From Gemmatimonadales bacterium (lineage in GTDB: Bacteria; Gemmatimonadota; Gemmatimonadetes; Longimicrobiales; Gaopeijiaceae): a DNA stretch of 64,000 nucleotides. Made by a program: the position numbers and the translations under genes. How positions within the stretch are numbered: the stretch's first letter is position 1; every line of letters starts with the position of its first letter. The stretch covers positions 20,546 through 84,545 of the forward strand of contig REBS01000113.1 in assembly GCA_007692605.1 (NCBI GenBank). The letters are read 5' to 3'. Shown here in pieces: positions 26,287 to 35,170 of the stretch. The notes beneath the pieces are model-generated. The model was given only the letters and a program-made list of their open reading frames with translations. It had not been told where the DNA came from and searched no databases.

Positions 26287-28542
26287 TCAGAACGCCTGTC
26301 CGATCGAGACCTGAATCTGCAGGCGTCGGAAGGAGAAGCCCCGGTCCTCCTGAAGGAGGAAGGGGGTGTCGAGCCGGGCCAGTTCGTCCTGCAGCACCCA
26401 GGGGATCCGATCACCGTCGGGACCGACGATCCGTCGCGTGGGCGAATCCTGCCCCTCGCGATACGGTCGAATCGACGACGTGATCACCGGGAGCTCCTGC
26501 GTGGTGGCCGGACGATAGGCCACATCCATACGGATCGGGCCGATCGGGGTTGAATACCGCACGCCCAGCCCCGGAGTCGCGACGAGTCCGCTGGCACCGA
26601 TCGACGATGGCTCGGCCCAGACCTGTCCGAAATCCACGAACGCCACGCCCCCGATCGCCTCCCATACGGGGAATCGAAGTTCGACGCTGCCCTCGATGAC
26701 CGCACTGCCTCCGGCGGGGCGCGAGTCGAACGCCCCCTCGGCCAGGGGCGATGCGTCGCAGGTCAGCTCGTGAACCTCGACGGGGTCGCAGATCGCGAAC
26801 TCGTCCCCCTCCCGGGGGAAGAGGAGATCCTGCACCGGTACGGTGACGACCCGAGGGCCCATCTGATTCTGGGCGTATCCTCGAACCGAGTTCGCGCCAC
26901 CGGCGAAGAACCGCTTCTGGGGGTGCGCGATTCGCACGGCTTCCCGGCCCTGCGCCCTCAGGTCCCGGAAGGGAGCCGCATTCAGCCAGCCGGCCCGAAG
27001 CCGGCCGGCGAGGACGCTGCCCCCGAGCTCCCGGAACATCGTGGTCTCCGCCGTAGCCCGCTCGTAGTCGAAATCCGACCCGGTGAAACGGGACGCGTGT
27101 TCGAAGTCGGCCGATACGGTATACCCGCGGGTGGGCGAGACCGACCGATTGGTCTCGTCACGAATCCCTCTCAACCCGATGGGAGCCAGCACATTCGCCG
27201 ACTGCAGGATGTCGATCTCCTGAGGGTTGCAGACCAGGAAGCTGCTGCAGAAGAACACCTCGGCCGCACTGAGCCGGGACAGCTGCGGCTGGTACGAGAC
27301 CGTCACCGGATTCGATCGACCGAGCGTCCGGGTGAGGGCGAGGTTCAGTCCCAGCGATTCGCGAATGTAGATGTCCGGCACACTCTGGCGTTCCGAAAAG
27401 ATCGCTCCGGTGAAGGTGTTCCGAGGGGAGAAGATCCAGGGCTGTGTGAACTCCGCGGATGCGAGCCAGTTCAGTCGGGCGAACTCTCCGGTTCCGGCTC
27501 CCCGACAGATCGAGTCCTCGAAGGTCGAGGTGAGCACACCCGCGAGGCGCCCCCGCAGGACCAGCCGCCTCGCACCTCCCATGAAGTTGCGGGCCGACCA
27601 TCGGGTCTCACCGGTGAAACAATCGGCGGTCGTCCACCCTGCACCCGAGCGTACACGGTGCGCATCCCCTTCGGCGACGGTGACCCGGATCGGCACGATC
27701 GAGTCGGGCTCGTGCTCAAGGTCGTCCACGAGCGAAGCATGACGAAAAATGGCGAGGCTGTAGAGTTGACGCTGCGCATCGAAGATGCCGTCCTGCGAGT
27801 AGAATCCTCCCTCCTGAAAGGGAATCATCCGCCGGATCACGGCTTCGCCGACCTGTTCGTTGCCCTCGATCTGGATCTCGCCGAAACGGGCGCGCGGCCC
27901 GGTGAACACATCGAAGGCGAGCTCGGCCTCCCTGGGCGCGTCGTCGGGGAGAAACTGGTCCCGGAAGACCTCGGCGTGAGGGTAGCCCCGATTGTGCAGG
28001 CGTCGGGTGATCGTGTCGCGCGCCGCATTGACCTGCGTCATGTCGAGCCGGTCACCGACTCCGATGGGCAGGTTCCGGTCGATCGGGTCTCCGGGAAGCT
28101 GTCCGATTCCCAGGACCTCGAAGGAGGCGACCCGGATCGGCTCCCCTTCCTCGATCGTGAAGGTCAGGTCGACCTGGGTCGGGGTCCGGCGAACGATCGT
28201 GGTGTCGACCTGAACCTCACGGTACCCACGCAGCCGGTAGAACTGGGCGATTCGCACGAAATCGAGGTCGAACACCCGCTGGTTGTAGAACGCGGGGTCT
28301 ACGGCGAAGCCCCGGTCCAGCCAGCAGAAGGGTTTCACGATGAAGGAGCGACAGGTCGTCTGTCGAGTCACGATGCTGTTGGCCAGCGTCCGGTCGGGAA
28401 AGGTCTCGTTACCCTCGAACTTGAGGGAGAGGATTTCCGGACGAAGCTGAGTCTGTGCCTCGACGCCTGCCGCAGTCGCTCCGAGTCCCACGGTCACCAG
28501 AATCATACCCACGAGCAACCGCGCGACCCGTCTCCTGCTCAT
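26287..28542 (-). CDS. Omp85 outer-membrane barrel protein (BamA/TamA family)
   Basis: 751 residues from ATG 28542, overlapping the metallophosphoesterase stop by 4 bp; the track's 975-residue version begins in a shadow frame. The signal peptide is LLVGMILVTVGLGATAAGVEAQ. POTRA repeats follow (ILSLKFEGNETFPDRTLANS, GEPIRVASFEVLGIG, ARFGEIQIEGNEQVGEAVI), then a 16-strand-type barrel with RSVSPTRGYTVSADFEHASR, FFAGGANSVRGYAQNQMGP (the VRGF/Y loop) and C-terminal QIQVSIGQAF. Partnership with the downstream tamB suggests TamA function, but the window shows no other BamA. Unusually, the mature protein contains eight cysteines, four in POTRA/early barrel regions and four in loop-like segments (FFCSSFLVC, AICDP, LTCDAS), which suggests disulfides. 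Confidence 0.9.
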   Translation of the reverse strand: MSRRRVARLLVGMILVTVGLGATAAGVEAQTQLRPEILSLKFEGNETFPDRTLANSIVTRQTTCRSFIVKPFCWLDRGFAVDPAFYNQRVFDLDFVRIAQFYRLRGYREVQVDTTIVRRTPTQVDLTFTIEEGEPIRVASFEVLGIGQLPGDPIDRNLPIGVGDRLDMTQVNAARDTITRRLHNRGYPHAEVFRDQFLPDDAPREAELAFDVFTGPRARFGEIQIEGNEQVGEAVIRRMIPFQEGGFYSQDGIFDAQRQLYSLAIFRHASLVDDLEHEPDSIVPIRVTVAEGDAHRVRSGAGWTTADCFTGETRWSARNFMGGARRLVLRGRLAGVLTSTFEDSICRGAGTGEFARLNWLASAEFTQPWIFSPRNTFTGAIFSERQSVPDIYIRESLGLNLALTRTLGRSNPVTVSYQPQLSRLSAAEVFFCSSFLVCNPQEIDILQSANVLAPIGLRGIRDETNRSVSPTRGYTVSADFEHASRFTGSDFDYERATAETTMFRELGGSVLAGRLRAGWLNAAPFRDLRAQGREAVRIAHPQKRFFAGGANSVRGYAQNQMGPRVVTVPVQDLLFPREGDEFAICDPVEVHELTCDASPLAEGAFDSRPAGGSAVIEGSVELRFPVWEAIGGVAFVDFGQVWAEPSSIGASGLVATPGLGVRYSTPIGPIRMDVAYRPATTQELPVITSSIRPYREGQDSPTRRIVGPDGDRIPWVLQDELARLDTPFLLQEDRGFSFRRLQIQVSIGQAF

Positions 28543-29381
28543 GACTGCGGCCGCTGAAACCATCGATTCGGAGCTCTGGGGAATGCGTGGGTGGAGAACG
28601 GGGCGAATCGCCCGAGAACTCCGAAATGCATGAAATGGGTGACGTCCACCCTCTCTTCTGCTACCCGGATGACGTTGAATGAGTTCTTCGCGGCCTCTCG
28701 GGCGCGGCCCCGGCGCGAGGTGGTCGTGCCACTCTGCACGATGGTGATCCCCCGGTCCCGCTCCGCTCCCGGATACACATCGAGAGAGTTGCCGATATAG
28801 GCGCGGTGCAGGTGTCCCCCGAGGACCAGGTCCACCCTCATCGCCTCGAGCGCGTCGAGGATATGGCGGGCTCCGGGCAGCGGACGATCGCCCTCGTAGT
28901 CCGGTGCCGGCGCGAGGTGATGATGCGCCACCACCACTCGGACCGTCCCCTCCGCGGCTCCTTCGAAGGCGCGCCGGGCGAACTCGATCTGCTCGGCGTC
29001 GATGCGTCCGTTCACGATCGCTCGGCGGGGGGCGCTCGAGTTCAGCGAGACGACCACCACCCCGGGGATTCGGGTCACCGTGTCGAGATCCGGCGCAATG
29101 AACCGCCGGTAGTTCCGATACGGGTCCGTGAGCCGCTCCCATACACGGTAGAGCGGCACATCGTGGTTTCCGGGGGTCACCACCAGCGGCACCTCGGGCA
29201 GTCGATCCAACCATGAGCGTGCCGCTTCGTACTCGGCCACCTTGGCGCGCTGGGTGAAGTCGCCCGAGATCACGACCAGGTCGGGAGCCTCTTCATGGAC
29301 CGACTCCAGGAAACGCTCCGCGACCTCGGGGTCGTGGGGCTTTCCGAAGTGGAGATCGGAGCCGTGGACGATCGTGATCAT
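28539..29381 (-). CDS. Calcineurin-like metallophosphoesterase
   Basis: 280 residues with the full two-metal phosphoesterase motif set: SDLHFGKP (D-x-H), VVISGDFTQ (GD), TPGNHDVPL (GNHD), VVAHHHLAP and GGHLHRAYIG (GHxH). No signal peptide, so it acts in the cytoplasm. It resembles the CpdA/Icc group of 3',5'-cyclic nucleotide or nucleotide phosphoesterases, though the substrate cannot be fixed. It overlaps the Omp85 gene by 4 bp, making a phosphoesterase-Omp85-TamB operon. The 84 bp upstream, before the tsaD stop, contains an A/T-rich patch (CTTTTAAAACT) that may hold a promoter. Confidence 0.9.
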   Translation of the reverse strand: MITIVHGSDLHFGKPHDPEVAERFLESVHEEAPDLVVISGDFTQRAKVAEYEAARSWLDRLPEVPLVVTPGNHDVPLYRVWERLTDPYRNYRRFIAPDLDTVTRIPGVVVVSLNSSAPRRAIVNGRIDAEQIEFARRAFEGAAEGTVRVVVAHHHLAPAPDYEGDRPLPGARHILDALEAMRVDLVLGGHLHRAYIGNSLDVYPGAERDRGITIVQSGTTTSRRGRAREAAKNSFNVIRVAEERVDVTHFMHFGVLGRFAPFSTHAFPRAPNRWFQRPQS

Positions 29382-29465
29382 CGAGGTACGGGACCAGGAG
29401 AGGCATTGGGAACCAGCGAGCTTCCACCGGGGATACCGGCAGGAGTACAGCTTTTAAAACTAACG

Positions 29466-30521
29466 TCAGCTCGTGCGTTCCCGTAGTCCAGGAAAGGCCA
29501 ATGCGGCATCTGCTCCCAGCTCCGGAGGAGCAACCCGCCCCGCGGAGAGGTGAAAGAGCCCGGCACGAGCGATCATCGCACCGTTGTCGAGAGAGAGGCG
29601 TGGCGACGCGCACAGGACCCGGCCCGCCGGCCCGAGCCGCTCCGACATCTCGGTCTTCAAACGCCGGTTCGCCGAGACCCCGCCTCCGAGAAGGACCCGA
29701 TCGACCCCCGCAAAGGCCGTCGCCCGCAGGGTCTTCGAGACCAGGGTATCCACGACCGCCGCCTGAAACCCGGCCGCCACATGCGCCCGTTCCGCGTCGA
29801 GCTGGCCGGCCGACTCCAGCTCCGCGACACGGATCGAGACCGCGGTCTTCAGCCCCGAAAAGGAGAAGTCGAAGTAGTCGGAGCTCTCGGGCTGCTGATT
29901 TCCCCGAAGCATCGGACGAGGGAAGCGGTATCGCGCCGGATCCCCATCGCGCGCCAGTCGCTCGATCTCGGGCCCGCCCGGGTAGGGGAGCCCCAGGAGC
30001 TTGGCGACCTTGTCAAAGGCTTCGCCGGCGGCATCGTCGCGGGTCCGTCCAAGCAGTCGGTAGTCCCCCCAGGCGCGGACATCGAGCAGGAGGGTGTGAC
30101 CGCCGGAAACGAGGAGTGCGACGAACGGAGGCTCGGCATCGGGATCCTCGAGTCGTGGGGCGAACAGGTGCCCCTCCATGTGATGCACATCGACGAGTGG
30201 TCGGTCGAGCGCGAACGAGACCGCCTTCGCCCAGCTCACGCCGACAAGGAGGGCCCCGATCAGGCCCGGCCCGGCGGTGACGGCGAGCGCGTCGAGATCG
30301 GACAGGGTGGCCCCGGCCTCGGCGAGCGCCGCGTCGACCACGTCGTCGAGCACCGCAAGGTGGGCTCGGGCGGCCAGTTCCGGCACGACCCCTCCCCAGA
30401 CCCGGTGGATGTCCTGAGACAGGATGACGTGCCCGAGAATTTCACCCTCGCCGGAGAGGACCGCGGCCGAGGTTTCGTCGCACGAGGTTTCGAGTCCGAG
30501 GATCATCGAGGTCGAGGTCAC
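29466..30521 (-). CDS. tsaD: tRNA threonylcarbamoyladenosine synthase subunit TsaD
   Basis: 351 residues. TsaD transfers the threonylcarbamoyl group to A37 of ANN-decoding tRNAs. Visible features are the start MILGLETSCDETSAAVL, the metal-binding HHMEGHLFAP (HxxxH), LVSGGHTLLL, and the C-terminal VLLGGGVSANRRL and ASPRLSLDNGAMIA. The annotated start is GTG 30521, which overlaps the upstream YbbR-domain stop (GTGA); ATG 30506 is an alternative five codons in. It is the last gene of the long yebC-to-tsaD run. Confidence 0.97.
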   Translation of the reverse strand: MTSTSMILGLETSCDETSAAVLSGEGEILGHVILSQDIHRVWGGVVPELAARAHLAVLDDVVDAALAEAGATLSDLDALAVTAGPGLIGALLVGVSWAKAVSFALDRPLVDVHHMEGHLFAPRLEDPDAEPPFVALLVSGGHTLLLDVRAWGDYRLLGRTRDDAAGEAFDKVAKLLGLPYPGGPEIERLARDGDPARYRFPRPMLRGNQQPESSDYFDFSFSGLKTAVSIRVAELESAGQLDAERAHVAAGFQAAVVDTLVSKTLRATAFAGVDRVLLGGGVSANRRLKTEMSERLGPAGRVLCASPRLSLDNGAMIARAGLFHLSAGRVAPPELGADAALAFPGLRERTS

Positions 30522-31510
30522 GACGCTCCGCCAGCCTCGCCATCCGGGACGTCCGGATCCTCCTCGTCTTCGCTGCGTCGGGTCAGGACCACCTCGTCCT
30601 CGTCGAGAGTGGCGCCGACCCAGTCGGGCAGCCCCCGGACCCGAAGTGGGAGTGTGACCTGCTCGCCGGGCTCCGGAAGTGCATCGGGATCGACCTCGAT
30701 CACGATCTCGAGCTGCGCGGCGTCGACGCGCTCGACCAGGGAGCGGGCCCCCGTCAGTCGCAGGACACCCGCGGCCGGGAGGCTCTCGAATTCATCGGCC
30801 AGCTCGGGGTCCGAGAGCACGTAGGGGACCTCCTCGACGATCCGCTCTTCGCTGTCCTCGATCCGCACGTCGACCTCGACCTGGGGCGGCTGGACCTGCA
30901 GGCCCTGAACGGCCGCGGAGTCCACGCGCAGCATCACGGTCCCGGTTTCGGTGATCGCCGAGAGGTCCAGGGGCCGAAAGCGGACCGAGTCCATCTCGGC
31001 AATCCGGCTTCGGGGCCCCGACACGCGGACCTCCTGGGCTGCCGGGAGTGGGGGGCCCGAGAGCGCCAGGCCCTCGGGAAGCTCGCTCTCGAGCGAGAAG
31101 GCCAGCGGAATCGACCGGCGCTCCACCGGCTCGAAGGTGAAGCGAACGGTCGACGGCTGGATGTCTTCGACCCCGACCCCCGGCCGATCCTGGACCCGCA
31201 CCCACTGGCTGCGCAGCACCACCGTGGTGTCGCCCGTGGTGACCTCGTCCATCGGGACCAGGATCGTCGGGCGACCCGTGCGGGAAAGGTCGCCGGCCGC
31301 ACCCTGGAGCGACACCGTGACCACTGCCGGTTGCGGGTCCCCGACCAGCACCCAATCGGGATCACTCAGGTCCACCCGCACCGGCACGTCCTCGAACTGG
31401 AAGCGGCCCGGTGCCTCCCACTGCACCGACAGCCACAGGAGGAGGGCTACCGCGAAGGCCGAGACCTTCAGCCGCACGTTGCGGGTGAAAAACCCCGAAA
31501 AGTTCGGCAA
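30518..31510 (-). CDS. YbbR-domain protein (CdaR-like)
   Basis: 330 residues. One N-terminal membrane helix (LKVSAFAVALLLWLSVQW) is followed by about three YbbR repeats outside the membrane, seen as recurring patterns such as DVPVRVDL...VLVGDPQPAVVTVSLQG and IPLAFSLESELPEGLALSG..PPLPAAQEVRVSGP. In Firmicutes YbbR proteins (CdaR) regulate the c-di-AMP cyclase CdaA, but no cyclase gene is visible here. The start is TTG 31510 with GGGGAGG nine bases upstream, located in the last codons of the TlpA-like gene; no ATG fits the membrane helix. The C-terminal tail is acidic. It overlaps tsaD by 4 bp. Confidence 0.85.
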   Translation of the reverse strand: MPNFSGFFTRNVRLKVSAFAVALLLWLSVQWEAPGRFQFEDVPVRVDLSDPDWVLVGDPQPAVVTVSLQGAAGDLSRTGRPTILVPMDEVTTGDTTVVLRSQWVRVQDRPGVGVEDIQPSTVRFTFEPVERRSIPLAFSLESELPEGLALSGPPLPAAQEVRVSGPRSRIAEMDSVRFRPLDLSAITETGTVMLRVDSAAVQGLQVQPPQVEVDVRIEDSEERIVEEVPYVLSDPELADEFESLPAAGVLRLTGARSLVERVDAAQLEIVIEVDPDALPEPGEQVTLPLRVRGLPDWVGATLDEDEVVLTRRSEDEEDPDVPDGEAGGAS

Positions 31511-31514
31511 GGGA

Positions 31515-32084
31515 TCAGACCTCCCCGTCGAGCAGTCGACGAATGAAGTCGACGTACTGAGGCCGGTCCCACTCGGTGGCGCCCGCGACCTTCCGATAGA
31601 TCTGCCCGTCCCGACCGATCACGAAGGACTCGGGCAACGCCCGGGTCTGGTAGGCCCGCCGGATGCGGCCCTGCGGGTCGTGCAGGATCGGGAAGGTCAG
31701 CGACAGGGAGTCCGAAAACGCCCGGATGTCACCGCCGGGCATCCCGTCGACATCGCGTTGACCCACCCGAGCGTCGACACTGACCGCAACGATTTCGAAA
31801 TCCTCGCCCTCGAGTTCCTCGTAGAGCCGCTGCATCGAGGGCATCTCGTACCGGCAGGGGGGGCACCAGGTCGCCCAGATGTTCAGGAGCACGACCTGAC
31901 CCCGATAGTCGTCGAGCGAGGCCGGCTCCCCCTCGAGGGTGACCGCTTCGAAGTACGGGGCCTGCACCCCCGGACCCACGGCGTGTAGCCGATCCTGGTT
32001 CACCCACGCAAAGGTGATCACGGCCAGCGCGAGTGCGGCGGTGATGTAGTACGGCAGGTTGGAAGCCTTCGGGCGTTCACTCAT
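31515..32084 (-). CDS. TlpA/ResA-like membrane-anchored thioredoxin
   Basis: 189 residues with a signal anchor (YYITAALALAVITFAWV) and a periplasmic thioredoxin fold: YRGQVVLLNIWATWCPPCRYEMPSM contains the WCPPC redox motif, and LPESFVIGRDGQIYRKVAG the cis-proline region of TlpA/ResA/DsbE proteins. It likely reduces disulfides in cytochrome c maturation or in envelope proteins. Its start is 3 bp after the PASTA gene's stop. The cysteine-rich Omp85 protein encoded nearby is a possible envelope thiol client, but that is only a suggestion. Confidence 0.92.
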   Translation of the reverse strand: MSERPKASNLPYYITAALALAVITFAWVNQDRLHAVGPGVQAPYFEAVTLEGEPASLDDYRGQVVLLNIWATWCPPCRYEMPSMQRLYEELEGEDFEIVAVSVDARVGQRDVDGMPGGDIRAFSDSLSLTFPILHDPQGRIRRAYQTRALPESFVIGRDGQIYRKVAGATEWDRPQYVDFIRRLLDGEV

Positions 32085-32087
32085 CGG

Positions 32088-32942
32088 TCACTCGTCCTCT
32101 CCATCATCTTGAAAGACCCCCCTGGTCCCGACCTCGAGGTTCACCTCGCCACCCCGGGGGATGAGTTCGCCCGCGGCCGGGGTGGTCGCCAGCACCTCGC
32201 CCCGGCGGAACCCGAACTGGAACCGGGTCTCGACCTCGCCCACCGTGAGTCCAAGCTCCTCGAGCGCCTCCCGCGCCTCGTCCACCTGACGGCCCACGAG
32301 ATCGGGCAATTCCACCATCGGGGGACCCAGGGAGACCAGCAGGCGGACGTCGGAGGGGAGCGTCGCATGCGTGCCGACCTCGGGCTCGGTGGCGACCACT
32401 CGTCCCGCCGGATCGTCATGATCGATCGAATCGACGGCAACCTCGAAGCCCGTCGTCCTCAGGACGGTGACGGCTCGATCGACCCGAAGCCTCGTGACAT
32501 CGGGGATCGGCCGGCGTTCCGGACCGAGGCTGACCGTGATCTCCACCCGCCCCCCCTGAACCACGAACTGGCCCGGAAAGGGCGTCTGCCCGACCACCTG
32601 GCCTTCGGAGATCGTGGGGTGCCGGATCGAATCGACCCGACCCACCTCGAGATTTCGTGCGCGAAGGGCGTCGCTGGCTTCGGCCTCGCTCCCGCCTCTC
32701 AGGTCGGGCACCTCGAGGAGCGCCGCGACGGAATCCTCCTCGCCGGGAAAGGACACCTGGGTGGCGTAGAGATATCCGGTCGTCGTCCCCACGAGAAGGG
32801 TGACAAACGCCACCAGGAGAATCCGGCCGAGGGGCCACCCGCTGGAACGGGACCGGGCTGAGGACCGGGAATTTTTTCCGGCACCCTTCCCCCCGTTCTT
32901 CGAGCCCGCCCGGCGGCGGCGAAGTGACTTACCCAGATCCAT
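32088..32942 (-). CDS. Membrane protein with three PASTA domains
   Basis: 284 residues: a basic, serine-rich cytoplasmic start (RRRRAGSKNGGKGAGK), one membrane helix (ILLVAFVTLLVGTTTGYLY), then three PASTA repeats, each opening with a VPDL-type motif (LLEVPDLRGGSEAEASDALR, IPDVTRLRVDRAVTVLR, LPDLVGRQVDEAREALEELG). PASTA domains bind muropeptides or regulate cell-wall enzymes. Unlike PrkC/PknB kinases there is no kinase domain; the protein occupies the place that a PASTA kinase has in the fmt-rsmB-prkC neighbourhood of Gram-positives. It lies 33 bp after rsmB. Confidence 0.9.
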   Translation of the reverse strand: MDLGKSLRRRRAGSKNGGKGAGKNSRSSARSRSSGWPLGRILLVAFVTLLVGTTTGYLYATQVSFPGEEDSVAALLEVPDLRGGSEAEASDALRARNLEVGRVDSIRHPTISEGQVVGQTPFPGQFVVQGGRVEITVSLGPERRPIPDVTRLRVDRAVTVLRTTGFEVAVDSIDHDDPAGRVVATEPEVGTHATLPSDVRLLVSLGPPMVELPDLVGRQVDEAREALEELGLTVGEVETRFQFGFRRGEVLATTPAAGELIPRGGEVNLEVGTRGVFQDDGEDE

Positions 32943-32975
32943 GTTTCCCGTCTCTCCTTGGCCTTCGCGAGTTGC

Positions 32976-34301
32976 TCATCGTCGCCTGAGTCGGGCGGCG
33001 AATGCCCCATCGGTTTCCGTGCGGTGGGGAAGCGCCCGAAGAAACGCCCCATCCATCGCATCCCCCGGAGGCCGCTCTCCGGAATCCGGCGCCTCCTCCA
33101 GGATAAATTCGGGGTGCTCCCGCAGGAACACCTCGACCCGGTCCTCGTTCTCCTCCGGCTCCAGCGAACAGGTCGAGTAGAGAAGCAGTCCTCCCGACCG
33201 TACGGCCGTTGCCGCCCCCTCGAGGATCCGGTCCTGAACCCGGGCCATGACCTCGATGTCGCCGGGACCGAGCCTCCAGCGTGCGTCCGGATGCCGCGCC
33301 AGTGTACCGGTTCCCGTGCAGGGCGCGTCGACCAGGATCAGATCCCGGGGTCGAAGCGGCACCGACTCGGCCGCGGCGACCACCGAGGGGATCCGGGCAC
33401 GCAGCCGTCGCGAGGTCTCGCCGACCCGCGCCAGCCGCGGCGCGGAGCGGTCGAGCGCGACCACCCGGGCCCCTTCACTCCACAGCCCCATGGTCTTACC
33501 TCCCGGGGCCGCGCAGAGGTCCGCGGCCTCCAGTCCGCTCACCGGGCCCGCGTGCGCGACGACCCATGCCGCGGCGGGGTCCTGAACGATCGAGGGCAGC
33601 GCCCCCAGCGCCCGAAGGGGGTCGGTCCCCGCCTCGAGTCGCACCGTCCGGCTCCCCGGCGGACCCGGCCGGGCCTCGATCCCCACCCCGGCCAGACGCG
33701 AGACGGCGCTGGAGGTGGTCTCACCCCCGGCCATCAGTCGGAGATACAGCCCCGGGATCGTATTGTTGAACTCGACGAGCCGCCGAACCTCGTCGGGACC
33801 CCACCGTTCGACCCAGCGGTCGATCAGCCACCGCGGGTGCGACCCCCACGATGTCAGATATCCCCGGGGATCCTCGTCGAACGAGGGAAACCGCGCCTCG
33901 TCCGCGCCCTCCCGCCCCAGGGAGCGGAGCACCCCGTTGGTCATCCCGGCCAGCCCCTTCCCGGCGAGTGCCTGTACCTGGTCGACGGTCTCGGAGACGG
34001 CCGCATACCCCGGCACGCTTCCCATGTGGAAGAGCTGGTAGGCCCCCATCCGGAGGAGATTCGTGACCCCGGACCTCAGGCTCCCGAGTCCGTCGCGCAG
34101 ATGCAGGTCGAGCAGGTAGTCCAGGCGTCCGCGAAACCGGACCACCCCGTACGTCAGCTCCTGAACCCAGGGGCGGTCCTCGGGGGCCAGGGTCTCCAGC
34201 GAGGCCTCCCATGCCCGATCGAGCCTCCGGTTCCGGGAGACCTCTTCGAGGATCCGAAAGGCGACCTCGCGAGGCCCCCCCTTCTTCGTCGGGCGGTTCA
34301 G
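32976..34301 (-). CDS. rsmB: 16S rRNA (cytosine-5) methyltransferase RsmB, unusual start
   Basis: Methylates C967 of 16S rRNA. The C-terminal half has AADLCAAPGGKT (SAM site), DAPCTGTGTLARHPDARWR (motif IV cysteine) and YSTCSLEPEENE (motif VI catalytic cysteine). The N-terminal NusB-like domain is seen in RLDYLLDLHLRDGLGSLRSG and MGAYQLFHM. The track starts at GTG 34145, but the same frame stays open upstream and encodes PREVAFRILEEVSRNRRLDR, the conserved first helix of this family, right up to the thiG stop. No ATG, GTG or TTG occurs in frame there; CTG at 34301, overlapping the thiG TGA, is the best candidate. A reading error or a frameshift is the other explanation. Confidence 0.88.
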   Translation of the reverse strand: MNRPTKKGGPREVAFRILEEVSRNRRLDRAWEASLETLAPEDRPWVQELTYGVVRFRGRLDYLLDLHLRDGLGSLRSGVTNLLRMGAYQLFHMGSVPGYAAVSETVDQVQALAGKGLAGMTNGVLRSLGREGADEARFPSFDEDPRGYLTSWGSHPRWLIDRWVERWGPDEVRRLVEFNNTIPGLYLRLMAGGETTSSAVSRLAGVGIEARPGPPGSRTVRLEAGTDPLRALGALPSIVQDPAAAWVVAHAGPVSGLEAADLCAAPGGKTMGLWSEGARVVALDRSAPRLARVGETSRRLRARIPSVVAAAESVPLRPRDLILVDAPCTGTGTLARHPDARWRLGPGDIEVMARVQDRILEGAATAVRSGGLLLYSTCSLEPEENEDRVEVFLREHPEFILEEAPDSGERPPGDAMDGAFLRALPHRTETDGAFAARLRRR

Positions 34302-35110
34302 TCGAGCATCCCGGTGGTGGGCGACGAGGGAACGGCCACCTCGCGACGAGGCATACGGCCCGCGAGCCAGGCCAGCCGGCCGGCGCGGGTGGCGAGACGC
34401 ATCGCGTCGGCCATCGCGATCGGGTCATCGGCCACGGCGACCGCGGTGTTCATGAGCAGGCCGTCGACCCCCTGCTCCATCGTCAGGCAGGCGTCCGAGG
34501 CGGTTCCCACTCCGGCGTCGACGATCACGGGCACCGAGAGGCGGGACTTGATCTCGCGGATGTAGAAGGGGTTGATCAGGCCGAGCCCGCTCCCGATCGG
34601 ACTGGCCAGCGGCATCACCGAGACGCATCCGGCGTCCTCGAGCCGGAGCGCCGAGATCAGATCGTCGTTGGTGTAGGCCATCACCTTGAAGCCCTCGTCG
34701 CACAGGACCTTCGCGGCCTCGAGCGTCGCCTGAACGTCGGGCAGGAGGGTCGCCTCGTCGCCGATCACCTCGAGCTTGATCCACTCGTTGAAGCCGGCGG
34801 CGCGGGCGAGCCGTGCGTACCGGATCGCCTCGTCGGCGGTGTAGCATCCCGCGGTGTTGGCGAGAAGGAAGAACTCGTCGGGGTCGAGATGATTCAGGAT
34901 CGCTTCGTCGCTCGACCGGTCCAGGTCGACGCGGCGCACCGCCACCGTCACCATCTCGGTGCCGCTGGCGCGCAGGGCGGCCATCATCGTCTCGTTGTCC
35001 CGGTACTTTCCGGTCCCGAGAATCAGGCGCGAGGTGAACTCGCGGCCTCCCATCTCGAGGGGGCGGTCGGTGCCGGCCAGTGGGGTTTCGGTCTGGGTGC
35101 GTTCACTCAT
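34298..35110 (-). CDS. thiG: Thiazole synthase
   Basis: 270 residues, TIM barrel. ThiG condenses 1-deoxyxylulose 5-phosphate, dehydroglycine or iminoglycine, and sulfur carried on ThiS-thiocarboxylate to the thiamine thiazole. Motifs are FTSRLILGTGKYRD, EMVTVAVRRVDL, IKLEVIGDEATLLPD (active-site lysine region), VMAYTNDDLISA, MPLASPIGSGLG and VIVDAGVGTASDA. The C-terminus ends at TGMLD, directly overlapping the probable CTG start of rsmB. It lies 60 bp after thiS. ThiH/ThiO, ThiF and ThiC are not in the window. Confidence 0.97.
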   Translation of the reverse strand: MSERTQTETPLAGTDRPLEMGGREFTSRLILGTGKYRDNETMMAALRASGTEMVTVAVRRVDLDRSSDEAILNHLDPDEFFLLANTAGCYTADEAIRYARLARAAGFNEWIKLEVIGDEATLLPDVQATLEAAKVLCDEGFKVMAYTNDDLISALRLEDAGCVSVMPLASPIGSGLGLINPFYIREIKSRLSVPVIVDAGVGTASDACLTMEQGVDGLLMNTAVAVADDPIAMADAMRLATRAGRLAWLAGRMPRREVAVPSSPTTGMLD

Positions 35111-35170
35111 GACGTCGGTCGAGTCTCCTGTGGCAGTCGAGTACGGTCGAAAATCGGGTGCGGTGACGAA

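Noticed and set aside
26770-28557. 595-residue plus-strand ORF
   Set aside because: Antisense to the Omp85 gene.
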